Shown here piece after piece: positions 45,527-57,800 of a stretch of DNA of 64,000 nucleotides (its first letter is position 1; each line of letters starts with the position of its first letter). Both the position numbers and the translations under genes were made by a program. Under the pieces are notes generated by a model. The model did no database searches. It was not told the DNA's origin and worked only from the letters and a program-made list of their open reading frames with translations. This stretch comes from Pleurostoma richardsiae (Eukaryota > Ascomycota > Sordariomycetes > Calosphaeriales > Pleurostomataceae): the NCBI GenBank assembly GCA_030052745.1, contig JANBVO010000023.1:496001-560000 (forward strand), in the 5' to 3' direction.

Positions 45527-47805
45527 ATGAATGTGGCAGGGGATGGTGAGAGTCGGTGAAAAAGGGGGCAGCGGGGGCATGCGGATCACAGCCTCGTGCA
45601 TATGCCTCCCGGATCAGTGATGTGGAAGGGGGGCGTTTCTTCCTGTCCTCGATGTCGAAAGCAACAGCAGCAACGGCCACTGTCTCGTACAACGTTGTCC
45701 TCAAAGCTTTGCTATATGTTGTCACTCCCGGCCACGGCGAAGCTGGACGGCCTAGAAGCAGTCAGGTGCCTCGCGTGCCAAGTTGCCGTATATTGGGTCC
45801 GGTGAGAAACCTCCCAACGTCCAGTCGTGCTTTGCTCTCTCGCCTAGACTGATGGCAGCATGATGTAGCTACTGCGTGCTGACTCGCTCACATGAGGTGG
45901 ATGGAGTACGTGGTACAGCATGCGGTTTGCTGCCGTGCTCACGAGCTGATGTCAAGTTGACCGCCGATGAGCGAAGGGCGAGGGGGGGAAAGGCATGTAC
46001 CGGGGGGCGGAGGGAAAAGCAAGCAACGGCTGGATAGCCAGGAAAAAAGAACCAAGCACCGGGTGCGCGCAGATGACACCGCAGCTTTGGCCTCGAGGGG
46101 GCGGACTACCAGCGGCGGAAGGCCGAAGCTGAGAGATCTCGATGAGATGGCGCCCGGGGGGAGAGCTGTGCCTTCAGACACCTGATTCGGTGTCTTCGTT
46201 CTCGATGGCGGATGTCTGTTGTCAGGGAAGGCTGCTCTGCAGCGGGCCGGCGACGTAGTTGTGGCTGCGCGGCCAAGTAGCAAACATCTCCAGAAAGGGG
46301 GGAGGCCAGGGGGAGGGGGTGTTGAGAGGTGCAGGCGCGGGTAGGGAAGATGGAGGCCGCGAGGTACCTCGAGGTAGGCAGTGTGCGGTGCGTATATATC
46401 TGCATATATACGGACTCGCCCGATACTGAACAGAGCAAGGCACACGCATGTATGCGGAACCCGGCAAGAGGGGAGCGCGGAGGCATGCAAGAATAGGAGA
46501 GATGTCGTGAAGAATTGTCAAGGTTACCTCAGGTAACCGTTAGCTGAACCACAGCCTCCCTTACATTGGAGGTGGGCTATTCCCGCCTGGGGGGGCCGCC
46601 ATAGAGAGACATGGCCCACGACCGGCCTGGGCTGCTTTTTTTTGTTCCCCTTCGTGCCGCTCCAGGATGGCCGCATATGCGGCGGGCAATTGGAGAGGCC
46701 GGCCACCAGGCGGCCCACGGAGAGATGCTCACAATTGACCGATCTGGCGATGTAAGGCCAGGCTCGTGTGTGGCAGCCAGCAAATACCAGGCGCAGGGGA
46801 CAGTCACTGGACTGCAGTTGGTGTGCGGATTAGCACCTTTAACGCAATTAGCCAGGCGCACCGGCGTATTGCGGGTCTCTGGCGAAAGATGGATGGGGTT
46901 GGATGTGCAACAAAAAACCGTGCAGTGAGGAGGTGATGGTGGTGGTGGTGGGGAGGGCGGCGCCGCCGGCGGAGTGGTGGAGGGCCGCAGCAGCAGAGAC
47001 CTATGGGCCGGCATGCAGCGAGCTGTTTGTCTCACGCCTCCTTTCCGTGACCGGCTTGGGGTCGTCAGCATGTCACGCCGCGGATACGGCGTCTGCTTCC
47101 GAAGGGTGTCGCGGCCGGGAAGGGGAGACCCATGGAGAGGGCGATCAAGGGGTAAGACACCGACCGAGACTGCGCTGCACGTCGGGATTCGCGGGCTGGT
47201 TGACGGTGGTCAAAGCCGCCGAGATGAACGCATCGTGAATAGGTGGCGGACTGGGGGAGACCCAATGCGGTCTCTGCCGCAGATCCTGCTATGCAATGCA
47301 GGTTTTGTCTTTGCTGCTGTCTCTGATTCCCGGACGTCTGTCCTTGCGACGACTCGCCTATTTCCCCCTCCCGGGACCGCTATCCGCCGGTACACAGCAG
47401 CTGGTCGTGCGACCACCGACATAGAATAGATGGAATGTACATGTAATTGCGTGTAATTACGAGCCCCCGTATCTCTCGCGCTCTCGCGCTCTCTCGAGCT
47501 GAGCGCTGCCTTAGTGGCCGACGGGCCACAGTTGCAGCCGGGTCTGTCAAGATTTTCCCCGGCTGCCAGGGTATGGAGCCGCAAGGTTTCTTTTCTTCTT
47601 TTTCTTCACCGATCAGGGATCGATGACTTTTCTTTGCTTCTTTTCTTCATCGCTCAGAGATGGGTGGACGGGGTAGCGAGATGGGGAAACGCAGAAGTAG
47701 GTTGCGCCTCCATGTTACCCTGGCGCAGGGTGCATACTAGTAGTACATGAACCTCCGGCGTGTCTGGGGCCAAGCGTCTGCCTCAGAAACCGGGTAAAGC
47801 GAAGC

Positions 47806-47833
47806 TGTCAACTGTCAAGTGTCAAGTGTCAGG
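47806..47833. repeat. 7-bp tandem repeat, four copies
   Basis: The unit TGTCAAG is repeated four times with single-base changes in the first and last copies. Non-coding. Confidence 0.8.
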
Positions 47834-48676
47834 CGAGATCTGGACACGGCAAGGCAATGAGGCAAGGCGAGATTTGCCTGCGCGCTGGTAAGCTTAACTC
47901 GCGCTGTAAATCCCCGGGCCGGCTCAGCTCGAACTGGCAGTTACAAGACTGCATGTTATTCACGCCTTCGAGTAAGTGCCCTGTCTATGCCCCGTCCTCG
48001 TGATCCCGAAATGCACCTAGTACTCGCCGAGTAGCTCTTCGCCGACTCTTATGCCGCGACCCTGTGATGTAGAAAAAAGTAAAGAGCCAGACGAAAAAAA
48101 GAAAAGATGAAAGAGGAGACCCATGCCCCCGTTTGTTGCACCGCCGCCGCCTGCATGCTGAAGAACCGAATGAAAGGTGTTGAAGAAGGAAAGGATGTGA
48201 TTTCTGAGAATCTGCAGGCCTCCCCTCAAGACGACCGCCATTCTCCATCCGGCCAGGACTAGTCCCCCTCGGGTGAGACGTGCTTGCAGCTAAGGTAAGG
48301 TAAGGTCGCCGCCCACCATAGCGAGACAGATGATACTGTCGAATGACAGCGCACATCAGCTGCCTGCCGCATATATCAATAAGACATGCCAGCTGTGAAG
48401 CATCAAAAATCGAGAGGGCCCTGAGTGCAGAGAGGGGGAGCTCCAGCCAGCCCCTTGTGACTGCACAGTCTACCTTACAGCCCCCGCTCTCTACCAGTCC
48501 GTGCCTTACCATTGCCCGCCAAGCTCTGTCCTGCTGACGAATTGTATCTGCCGCTCTTCAGCTCTCGTCCCTGTGTGTCCCTTTTTCGTTCTGCTGCATA
48601 CCGACACCGGGCGTCCTTCCACATCTGGGCCTATCGCGTCGCACAATTCAGCCTATGACCGGCCGGTCCCGCCAGT

Positions 48677-51600
48677 TTAGATCGTCTCCCGCGGCTGCCA
48701 GCTATGCTGGAACAGCTGGCTGATGAAGTAGTAGTCATTTTCAAAGTCCTGTTCGTGCCACAGGTCCTCCCATTCCCGCTCTGCAACATTCGTGGTCAGC
48801 ACTGGTAGTCTTCCATGGATTCCGGACTGTGCTGCGTCCTGTCCCTTCCTGTTCCGCATAGGCGGAGGAACGATTGCTAGCTACGAGTCTTGGGGAGGTG
48901 GGGTGGGGGCCAGGCTTACTGTGTTCAGTGGCATAGTCTCTGGTGTATCGAACGAATGCAATGTTCGAGTCATCAAGCTCTGCCAGAGTCTGCAGGTCCT
49001 GATCCTTACACTCCGCAGAGAAGGGAAAGACACCCTTGTTGCAGTAGTGGAAGTACGCCAAAAGGACATTTGCACCTGGCGCTCGTCGTTAGCGGAGGAG
49101 TGCCAGCGGAGTTTCCCCCCAACAAATATAACGCCACGCCGCTCCGGGGTTCCCCTCTCTGTCCTCACCTTGATGATACTGCCGAACCATGTCTTCTCTC
49201 GCAAAGCGCCGCTACAAACACGACCCCGGAATCAGCCTTTTTGTTTCGTTCTATGATGCAGTACACTGCCCCCTCTCGGCGAGAAGACAGCCGCGGGCGC
49301 CTCACCTTCATCCCATGTTTCCTAGCATATCCGGCGTCATGTTTCGTGATGAGAGCCACGTTGTGGAGCAAGATGAAGGTCACGAGATACGTCGTGAGCC
49401 ATGTCCTCTGTGCCTTCTTCTGCGTAATTGTCTGCAGAGTCTCCAGAGTGTCTCGGCGAAGCTTCGGTAACGTCTGGTGCAAAAGAATGGAGTCTATCTG
49501 GGCGCCCATGACTGGCGGCAAAGGGATGCTTCCCCTAAGCGGGCTCGTGTCATCCATAATGTCATGAGACATACCTAGAGTCTCGTCCCCGACGATCTCA
49601 AACGACTTTGTCGTCAGCCGGATCGACATCCAGAGGTCGAGCGTGCTGCGGATGAGCTCCCTCTCCTCCTCACTTGTGGAAGGATGCCGCATGACCTTCA
49701 TAGCGAGCCCATACGTCTTCCACAGCAGCTTCTCTCGGGGCCCCAGAAGATGCTTGCAACACTCAACTAACCCGCGCTTAATGTAGTTATCGTAGGCGCT
49801 TTTGGCCTCTTCCATATCCACAATGGCATACGGCGGAATCGGGACAGACCTCTTGACACCGTCGACAACCCAGGAACGCTCAAGTTTGTCGCCTTCCTGC
49901 GGTATGAACTGGCGAACCTTGAGTTGGACAAAGTCCCCCGTATACCCTTCAGTGACCCTGATTGTCTTGATCTCTGAAGACGCCCAGTTTCCGATGTCGT
50001 CGAGAATGCTGTCCTTCCACCGCTGCGTCCACTCGTATCCCTCGACCTGGCCTGGCTTGAACAACTTCACGTCTGTGATCTTCCAGCGTCTGCATGGGAG
50101 CCTCCAGATCTTCGAACCAGACACCCTCTTGCATTTTAAACAGGGAGCCGTCTCGTCGTCCTCCGGCGCGTCAGTATCAGGTTCACACTACTAACAGTTA
50201 GCACAGTGAGCGAGGCACTCGGGAGCATGCAAAATCTTGGAGTTGCGTGGTTGCGGGTAGTCTGGGGAATCCATACCCTGATCCGCTGCATTCGGCATCG
50301 GATGCAGCTACCTATCTTCCTTGTGTGTGCAGTCTGCTGCCTAGCCATGTGTGTTTTGAAAGGGCCTCTCTTCGCCGGAGGGGGCCGTTGGTTGGGGAAA
50401 ACGACATCTAGACCTGATGTACGGGACTGCAAGTCGACCCTTCCCGCATGGCCTGGGCTCGTTGTCTCCACCGCCAGATAGCCTGGAACGCGGCCAAAAC
50501 CCGAAGATGCTCCCAAGCTTCTTGGTTCTGTCGGAGCGAAAGACGAAGCACCAGTGACCGGCATGACGCCGCCGAGATATGGTAGACCGTTGTCGGTCAG
50601 ACCGCTCGACTGCGGCTTACTTTGCGGCCCACCTTGTGGTCCGCTGGCTGGAAATCTACTTTCTGTATCCTGGGTTCTGGAGAACCTCGAGTCTGCGATG
50701 GCGACAGGATACACCATGTCCTCTCCAGTGGTAGTGGGTTGCAACGGCGGATATTCCCGCAGATTTGGGGTGGAATCCCACGCGAAAGATGCCGGTTGAA
50801 CATCGTTCACATCTATAGTGCCACTGGACGCAAAAGGCGCCTCACCCAGAAGCGGAGACGTCATTTCGGCTTGGTAAGGTCTGCTGTCGACGTAGTCGAA
50901 AGATGTTGAGGTTGGAACGGATTGGTACCCTTGCACTGTCAGCTGTTTCGTAGGCTGTCTGTCAAACGATACACTCACCCGAGGGAGTCTCATATCCGGA
51001 ACACGGCGTGCAGAAGGGCATCTTGGTGATGATTTGCCCCAGGGTTGAGCCCCCGATATTCCAAGGCGACCAGTCAGCCTCGGCAACGATCGCGGAGCCA
51101 TTGCCACCATCATCATCAACTCGTGAAGGCGTTCGTGGCACGAGACACTTCTCCTGGGCTTCATGGCTGAGCACATTATGCTGATATGGAGAAGGCATGA
51201 TGGCATCTGGGCTCTGCAGGCGCGGTCTTTTGGGAGATTGTTGGTTGTAGACGTTTCCAAAGTCGACCAAGACAGAGACAGGAACCTTGAGAAGAGTGGA
51301 AGCCTGTTCCAGTATATTCTGGGGGTTCGGCTGGCTATTAAGCTCCAAGAGTTTCCTCACCGGTACATTAAGGGCCAAGGCAGCTCTCTCAAGGATGAAC
51401 CGGTCGTCTGGAGTCGATGAGCTGTGGAGCCCAGAAGAGGGCACGAGGGAAGTACCGGTGAGCACTGGCTCGGGAGATGGAGGCTCCTCATAGCCGTACG
51501 GCCGGCGCCTCTTAAGACTGGGATGACTCTAGACGACGATCAATTTACCGCACATTAAGCAACGTGGGGGATTGGAGATGAGGATGGGGCTAGCAGTGTG

Positions 51601-51869
51601 AAGTCCGCCGAGTGCGTGCAGAGTCTGGTAACAGGGGTAGGCAATGTAAAACGACACAAGCCCGAGACAACAAGGGGCGGAGAAGTCTTGGGATCCGAAG
51701 ACAGACAGACGTAGACGGTTAAACAAGAATGGAATGCAATGCTGGCTGGACATCTGACAGCCCGGAGGAAGTCTCGAATAAAGAGGGTGGTGAGGGAAGG
51801 TAGATCGGGGTTATACTCGATGCAGTCTGCCGCCAACCGAGAAAAGGAACAGAGCGCTCTTACCATCAT
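48677..51869 (-). CDS. Zn2Cys6-type fungal transcription regulator
   Basis: Seven coding exons (51869-51864, 51528-50979, 50929-50277, 50187-49306, 49211-49169, 49075-48920, 48780-48677) give 797 aa. The first exon codes only Met-Met and is followed by a 335-nt intron; the join reads MMSHPSLKRRRPYGYEEPPS. This start is an inference, needed because exon 2 has no suitable ATG and is closed upstream by a stop. Residues ~50-100 hold two similar helical segments (ERAALALNVPVRKLLELNS, then EQASTLLKVPVSVLVDFGN). A basic stretch precedes the cysteine cluster at ~393-435: C-x2-C-x6-C-x14-C-x2-C-x12-C, split by an intron. The C-terminal half matches a conserved fungal family (RRWKDSILDDIGNWAS, LHNVALITKHDAGYARKHG, ANVLLAYFHYCNKG, DFENDYYFISQLF). 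It is probably nuclear; targets are unknown. Confidence 0.88.
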
Positions 51870-54800
51870 TGCTGCGAGAGAGGGTGTGTTGGACAGAACC
51901 GACACACCGGACGGTACAAATGTACTTGTGCGGGAGGTACCAAGGGGAGAACGAGGCAGCTCCAAAGCGAGACAGCAAGCAGCAGGTCGCAGGAGCTGGC
52001 GCCTTCAGCAACAGCAGCCGCAACGTCAGAAGGAGGGCAGCGCAATGCAGCACAAATGGAGGTACCAGGTATGTGGAACAACGTGCGCCTCCCGCGCGGA
52101 CTGGGGGAACGGTCGAGAGAGGAGGGGGGTCTCACGAGAGCGCCATCGCCACAGAGGCGTTCATCGCTTGACGACCGGTGGAAGGCTGCAGGGGAGAAGC
52201 AACAGGGAGGATTTTCCCAGGCAAGCAGGGCGGAAAGGGGGGTGAAAGTAGAGGAAGTGGGAGGGGGACGCAGCCACTGAGTACCAAGATACGTCGCTCT
52301 GTCTTTGGCACTACTGATTCCCGTCCTCGCGGCCCTTTCGAGCTCCTGACCGAACCGGTGGAGTGGAGCGGGAGGACGGTGAAGCGGAAACGGGAAGATC
52401 GGTGAGGTAGCCGGGCAGGCAGAGACGTTGCAGCTTCTGCGCCCGTGGTGACAAAAGATCTGGCACAGGATCGGATGCTTGCTCGGGCGTCCCGTTCGTC
52501 GGCAATGCCCCCCGACCTGTTTCCTTCCTACAGTGACGTGGTGAGTTTTGATGACCGGCTGACTTAATGAGTTGCTTGCTGGCTGCACCTCTGCTCCACT
52601 CAGGTTTTCTTGGTAAACTTACGGTACTCGACTGCGGCTTGGTGTGCCTGGTGTCGTGCCGAGGCCGGGTTCGAAGTCGAAGCGGCGGTGTCGCCTGCTC
52701 TCCGGTGTGGAGACACTGGACGCCCGGTCGCCCAGTATCGCTTCGCTTCGGTATGAGTGGGCACGCGGCGGCGCCTTTGGAGAAGGGGTAGGATGGGTTG
52801 GGGAGACAGCGATTGGACGCCGGTCTGGGGTATTGGAGAGGGATGGATGATTAAGGAAAGGCAGGAGTAGGAGGCTGAGGAGAGCCGCCGCACTCGGTGT
52901 GAGAATGCCTGTCGACAAGTCCACACCCGTGCGACGGGCCTAATTGCTAGAGCAACGTTGGGACGCTGACCGGTCTGCGAGGGCGATCGAATTGGGCTTT
53001 TCGTGACGGACTGAGGGGTGGGGGATGCAAAATGATGAAGAAGGGACGTAAGGGCGAGTCGCCGCGATATAGATATCTGACTCTTGTCCCTCTTCTCCCG
53101 GTCTCTTGCCGTGCTGCTCCCAATTCCCCTGCTCTTGACGAGCGAGAGCGAGCGAGAGCCCACAATTGACAAAGGGTGGCAGGGTTCTCGCGACACTTCG
53201 GGTTATGCGCCCGAGAGTCAGCGACAAAAGTTCGGATCTGGTGGATGCAGCGCGACGCGACTACGGAAGCCCGAAGCGAAACAGATAATGGACTAGGTAG
53301 GGATCGCCTTAGAGTTAGACTGAGAAGGGGAAGAAGGCCTCGAGGAGCTGGTAGAGCTAGCAGGGCCCGGGTTCGAGCAGAAGAAAGGAGACAGAGAGGG
53401 TCGAGACTTGGTAGAGAGCGCTGCATCCATTTCAAGTTCCTCGTCGTGTGCACCGACGCGCACTCTCGGCCTGATCGACCTGTCTGGCACGGTGGCAGCG
53501 TTGCGAAAAGGGGGGAGGGGTTGGGACACGATACAGTAATCCCTCCATCCCATCCCATCCCATCGCGCGCCCTCTCATCCGATGTGGCCCCTGCGATCCG
53601 GCCGGCACCACGAGCGAGCGGCTTTGCTGCCATTAGCTCGTCGGTTCCTTGCTGGCACATGGCAGGGAGACACGGGACGATAGATAAGCAGCCCCGAATG
53701 GTCGACGGACGCCGTGACCGATACCATGTCATACTATAACCCCCCCTTGTACCCCGCTACTGCTGTATCCGCATTCCGTACAGTATCTCAGTTACTGGCT
53801 CCAATCTCTATGATCGGATCGCTCTTTCCTCCCCTGTCTCTTGCCTCTTTCGCGATCAATTCTCGCATGACTCCTTCCCACGCAAGGCTCCTTCCCTGCC
53901 AGCTTTACTTCCTCTGGTCCGCTCTTTCCCTCCCCAGGTCCTTCCTCCCCTCTGCTGTACTCCAGTGCCGAGGTGTCCAAGGAAGGTACGAACGCCTTTG
54001 AAGAGGCTGATCGTGCCTTCCCCTGCTTCCCTTCCTAAGGTACAGAGCAAACTGGGAAGGAGCCGGTCGTTCTCCAAGTGGACGCGACTGCCCTTCCAGA
54101 AGAGGAGAGCAAGTGTCGCAGCTTGTCCTCTTTTTTGCCCCATTCCGACCTCTTCACACCTTTCACATTTCTCGTTTCGGCTGCTTCGAGAGCGTCGATG
54201 TTTAGAAGCGAGCACCGCACTTGTGCCAGATCAGAATGTCGCCCAGGCAGTTGGTGTCCATGCCCCGGCACTAAACGGTCCTGCCAAAGCGCCCAACCAC
54301 AAGATGTGCCGCTCTCATCTCTCGCCTCCGACGACTGCTCGCACGCACGGCTCGCAAGGGTGCCAGGGAACAGGGAGTTCCCGCCACTCCGAATCCTTCA
54401 ACCATCTCTTCCGCACGACGAAGCGAGTCGCGCCACGACGCCAACGTGGCGTGTGGGTGGATGGGCAGGGACCGGCCTAACTTGGCGTCACATCACCAAC
54501 GGCCCCACCGCTACTAGCCTGCTCGTCCCGTCCCTTAGGCCCCTTAGGCTCTCACATGTCCGTCTGTTGTCACGCTAGGGTACCCGTCAGACAAGGCAAC
54601 TAGACCTCTACTCCGTCCTCCGTACTCGGTATCGACCCAACAATAGCCCAAGGCTGGAAACGGCCTTTAGCTGATGAGCTCTACCAGCCATCTCACACAT
54701 AAGGTCCTGCGCGGCACGGAAACGAAGATGAACAGCTGCCGGGACCGATCCAGTCACAATGAGACCTGCTTGCAAGCCCGGCTGCTTGCGGAGCGGAGAA

Positions 54801-57800
54801 GAGGGACAATGACCTTGTTGACTAACCTCCACATGATGAAGAGTTTCCTCCGCGCGACAGGAGGAAACGACCAGCATGACGCAGAGGTTCAAGATGTTCT
54901 GCACCAATATCACAGTGCTGAATTTCAACTGGCCAGTGAACGTAAGGGCCGCAGCCTTTCCAACGTTCAACTGGGGAACAGGAGTGTCACGCGGATCTGG
55001 ATGATCACTTACTGCAGGATGAGCTGGGGCATCGACCAGTCGTTCCGATGAGCGGTGACGGACCACATCTGCTCAACTCTCAGTTACACAAGCTCGACGC
55101 GTAGCAATGGGTGCGGAATTTCCTCCCCAGACTTGCCCGGTTCAAGCTGGTCCCCGGCATTGACCAGTATGGTACAGGATTCGTCACAAGGCATTACCTT
55201 AGTCTTGACTTGCAATGGACCACGGGATATGAATGGGAGAGAAGCATCAGCTTGTTTGGCACGATGACACCGAGCAAATGCGCAAAAAATTTCAGCAAAA
55301 ACTGCACAGTTGGCTTGTCTCTTTGGATAATAAGCTGCAGAGCCTCGATCACGCGGTCGATGATGACAACGAGCGCATGCGAGGCGCTGCCAAGTGAGCC
55401 ATCAGCACCAATCATTCGGAGCCTCATCATTTGATACCTTTATCGTACACCCCATCAATCTGCTACACAGTGTACATCTCGGCGCAGCTCGACTCGAGGG
55501 AGTCACCGCTGACTACTGGTACAATGGAGGTCAATTTCTCGGAAGCGCAATGGTACTGAACTACCGTAATATCCACCGTATATGACCAGCATAACAGGGA
55601 GGAGAGCGAATGCCCTGTACCCACGTCGAGCCATCCGCGATGTCAATGGCACGATGGTTCGCAAGTTTTTACCACCAGGAGTACTGGCCGATCGAACCAT
55701 TTTGCCTAAGATACCTACCTAGGCACCCTAGGTAGTCGAGCCACTGGGCGTTGTGAGGCATCATCCTGACGTAAGAACCCGGGGGTGAGCCGCTCTGTAC
55801 ATCTCGACTTCTTTTCTATTTCATTATTCGAATGCTTCTCTTTTGTTTCCTCGGCTTCAGTGTCTCTGAGACGCCGTTCGAGGTAAGCGGCATCTGTCCG
55901 TTTCCCTACGGGCAATATCTGCGTTACCGGCAAGGAATGGCTTGATCACCGCTACCACGTAAGGACGGTAACAATAGTTGAGATGCAGACAGCTCAGCAT
56001 GCACCTCTACTCACGTATGGGAAACAGGACCTTCAGCTGAAGGGCTGCATCGTCTTGCGAAAGGCACAGCTTCGTGTGTCTAGGGTGGGCAATATCCCAA
56101 TGAACGTTCGAGTTGTACTCGTCAGTACCCTGGACAGACTGGATGAGCCGCTCATGATAAGGGAGGCTGTAACAACCTGGCCGACCGAGCCGAATTATGG
56201 CCTGACAGGACTGCGATGTGCATGCAGCTCCTATTGCTCATGTCTTCGATCCCTGGGGTAGGGCATACCCAACTTACATGACCGTGGCGCTATTGACTCT
56301 CCGCACACCTCACGAGCCACTGGTCCAGGCGTTGCTCCGAGGACAAGAAGCAGTGGTGCGCGGTGGATGATGAGCGACTTCTTCGTTCTCGAGGTGCACG
56401 ACCAACGAAGCTCTCCCGCCAATGGTTCTCGATGGTCAGTAAAACCAGCGGAAGCACCATGGACTAAGAGACGCCAAAATCTCTAACGCCATTTTATGAC
56501 GTATCATTTCGCTGCTCCGCGTCCCGGCTTTCTGGGACATGCGATGGTCTTGCGGTCCCTGACACTGCACACCCTCTTGTCGCTCAGGGCGAAAGTCGGC
56601 GAACACTTCGACCGACCAGGGCACAGCAAGAGCTAGAAAACAGCTGGGCTATCTCATTTGGCCAACTTTGTACTGTGTAGGGGGTTGACTTGGCAAGAGC
56701 CGCCTAGCTCTAGTTTCTCATCCCTGCCTCGCCTCCTCAAGAGACCCGGCAACTGCCCTTGTTGGCCACGTCTTCCTCTATCCCCAGAGTTTGGAGGGCC
56801 GATCTTTGTCTCAAGCTTGCTCCAACCCATTGGCCAATTGTGCAGGTCTTTTAGCTGCCGCTCTCTTTGCCCGCCCGGGCTCGGGGGCTGTGGGGCTACA
56901 CCGGGCGTCGTTGGCGGCACCCATGCCCCGCTTTCCGCCGGGGCACACAACGAACGGCAAGGAATGTCTTCACAGAGCTGGGGCAACTCATTGTGCGGGA
57001 GGAGAGACAAACGAGTAACGTCGAGCCATGGGTGGACCAGAGAACACACACCGACTATCTTACCTTCCACCACCACAGAATCCCAGATTCTTGCCTTGCT
57101 CACCGGCTCTCCAGACCGCCGGACCTGTGCGTCGCCTCGTGAGTGGGGAACGGACCGGTCAGCGCCTCGCCCGCCGAAATTTTACGCTTGCAGCTCGGCG
57201 ATCGGACCGGTGAGCGTCCTCGTCTGCAGCAAATCCTTGTCCACGGCAGTAGACGTGCGCCTTTCACCGGCCATCCCCCCAGACGAGCGCCATTGAAAGC
57301 TTAGGAGTAGGATGGAAATACAAGATATGTTTGTACAGTACTTGCATCTCATGTACCGAACCTCTCCTACTGATCTGCATGTGCAGTGACCGCATCCTGT
57401 TGGTGGCAAGCCACTACATCTTCGCGGTCCCTCCGGCTTACGGCTCGCCGCCGAGTGGCCAGCCCGGCGTGCACATGTCAACGGTTCAGTGTAGCTTCCG
57501 CAACAGATTGGCTATAACGGTTATGCGTCCCAGAGCGTTGGAAGGAAGGATTGGCAGGATATATAATCAGAATTGCGAGATGCAAATGGCACCTGTCTCT
57601 ACCGTTCAGCACAGCAACTAGAAAATATATCCGATACTAACCACTCTAATTAGTAGTGCATGCGCCCTCCTGTTCCGTGCTGACTTACTGCTAGTCCTCT
57701 GTCTCTCCCCGGGCAACATTCCCTCCTGCGCTCTCCCCTTGGGAAACCTCGAGGCTACGGCGCCGACTGCCCTTGGCGGTGAGGAATAGGTGGTTATATG

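Larger units (their letters stand above)
44869..48676. other. 3.8-kb intergenic region
   Basis: It holds the dioxygenase promoter on the left and the 3' flank of the Zn2Cys6 gene on the right. The longest frame (45144-45725, minus) owes its length to a CAG/CTG microsatellite coding a leucine run and is not credible. A CTCGCG-rich simple stretch lies near 47470-47500. No RNA gene was recognised. Confidence 0.5.

Noticed and set aside
45144-45725. 193-codon minus frame with a leucine run
   Set aside because: Length comes from the CAG/CTG microsatellite; it crosses the dioxygenase promoter region and lacks any domain.
52947-53732. 261-codon minus frame upstream of the Zn2Cys6 gene
   Set aside because: Arg/Ser/Pro-biased, with an equally open 187-codon frame on the other strand; no family recognised.
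56658-57296. 212-codon plus frame
   Set aside because: No domain, poor codon bias and long competing frames on the same and opposite strands.
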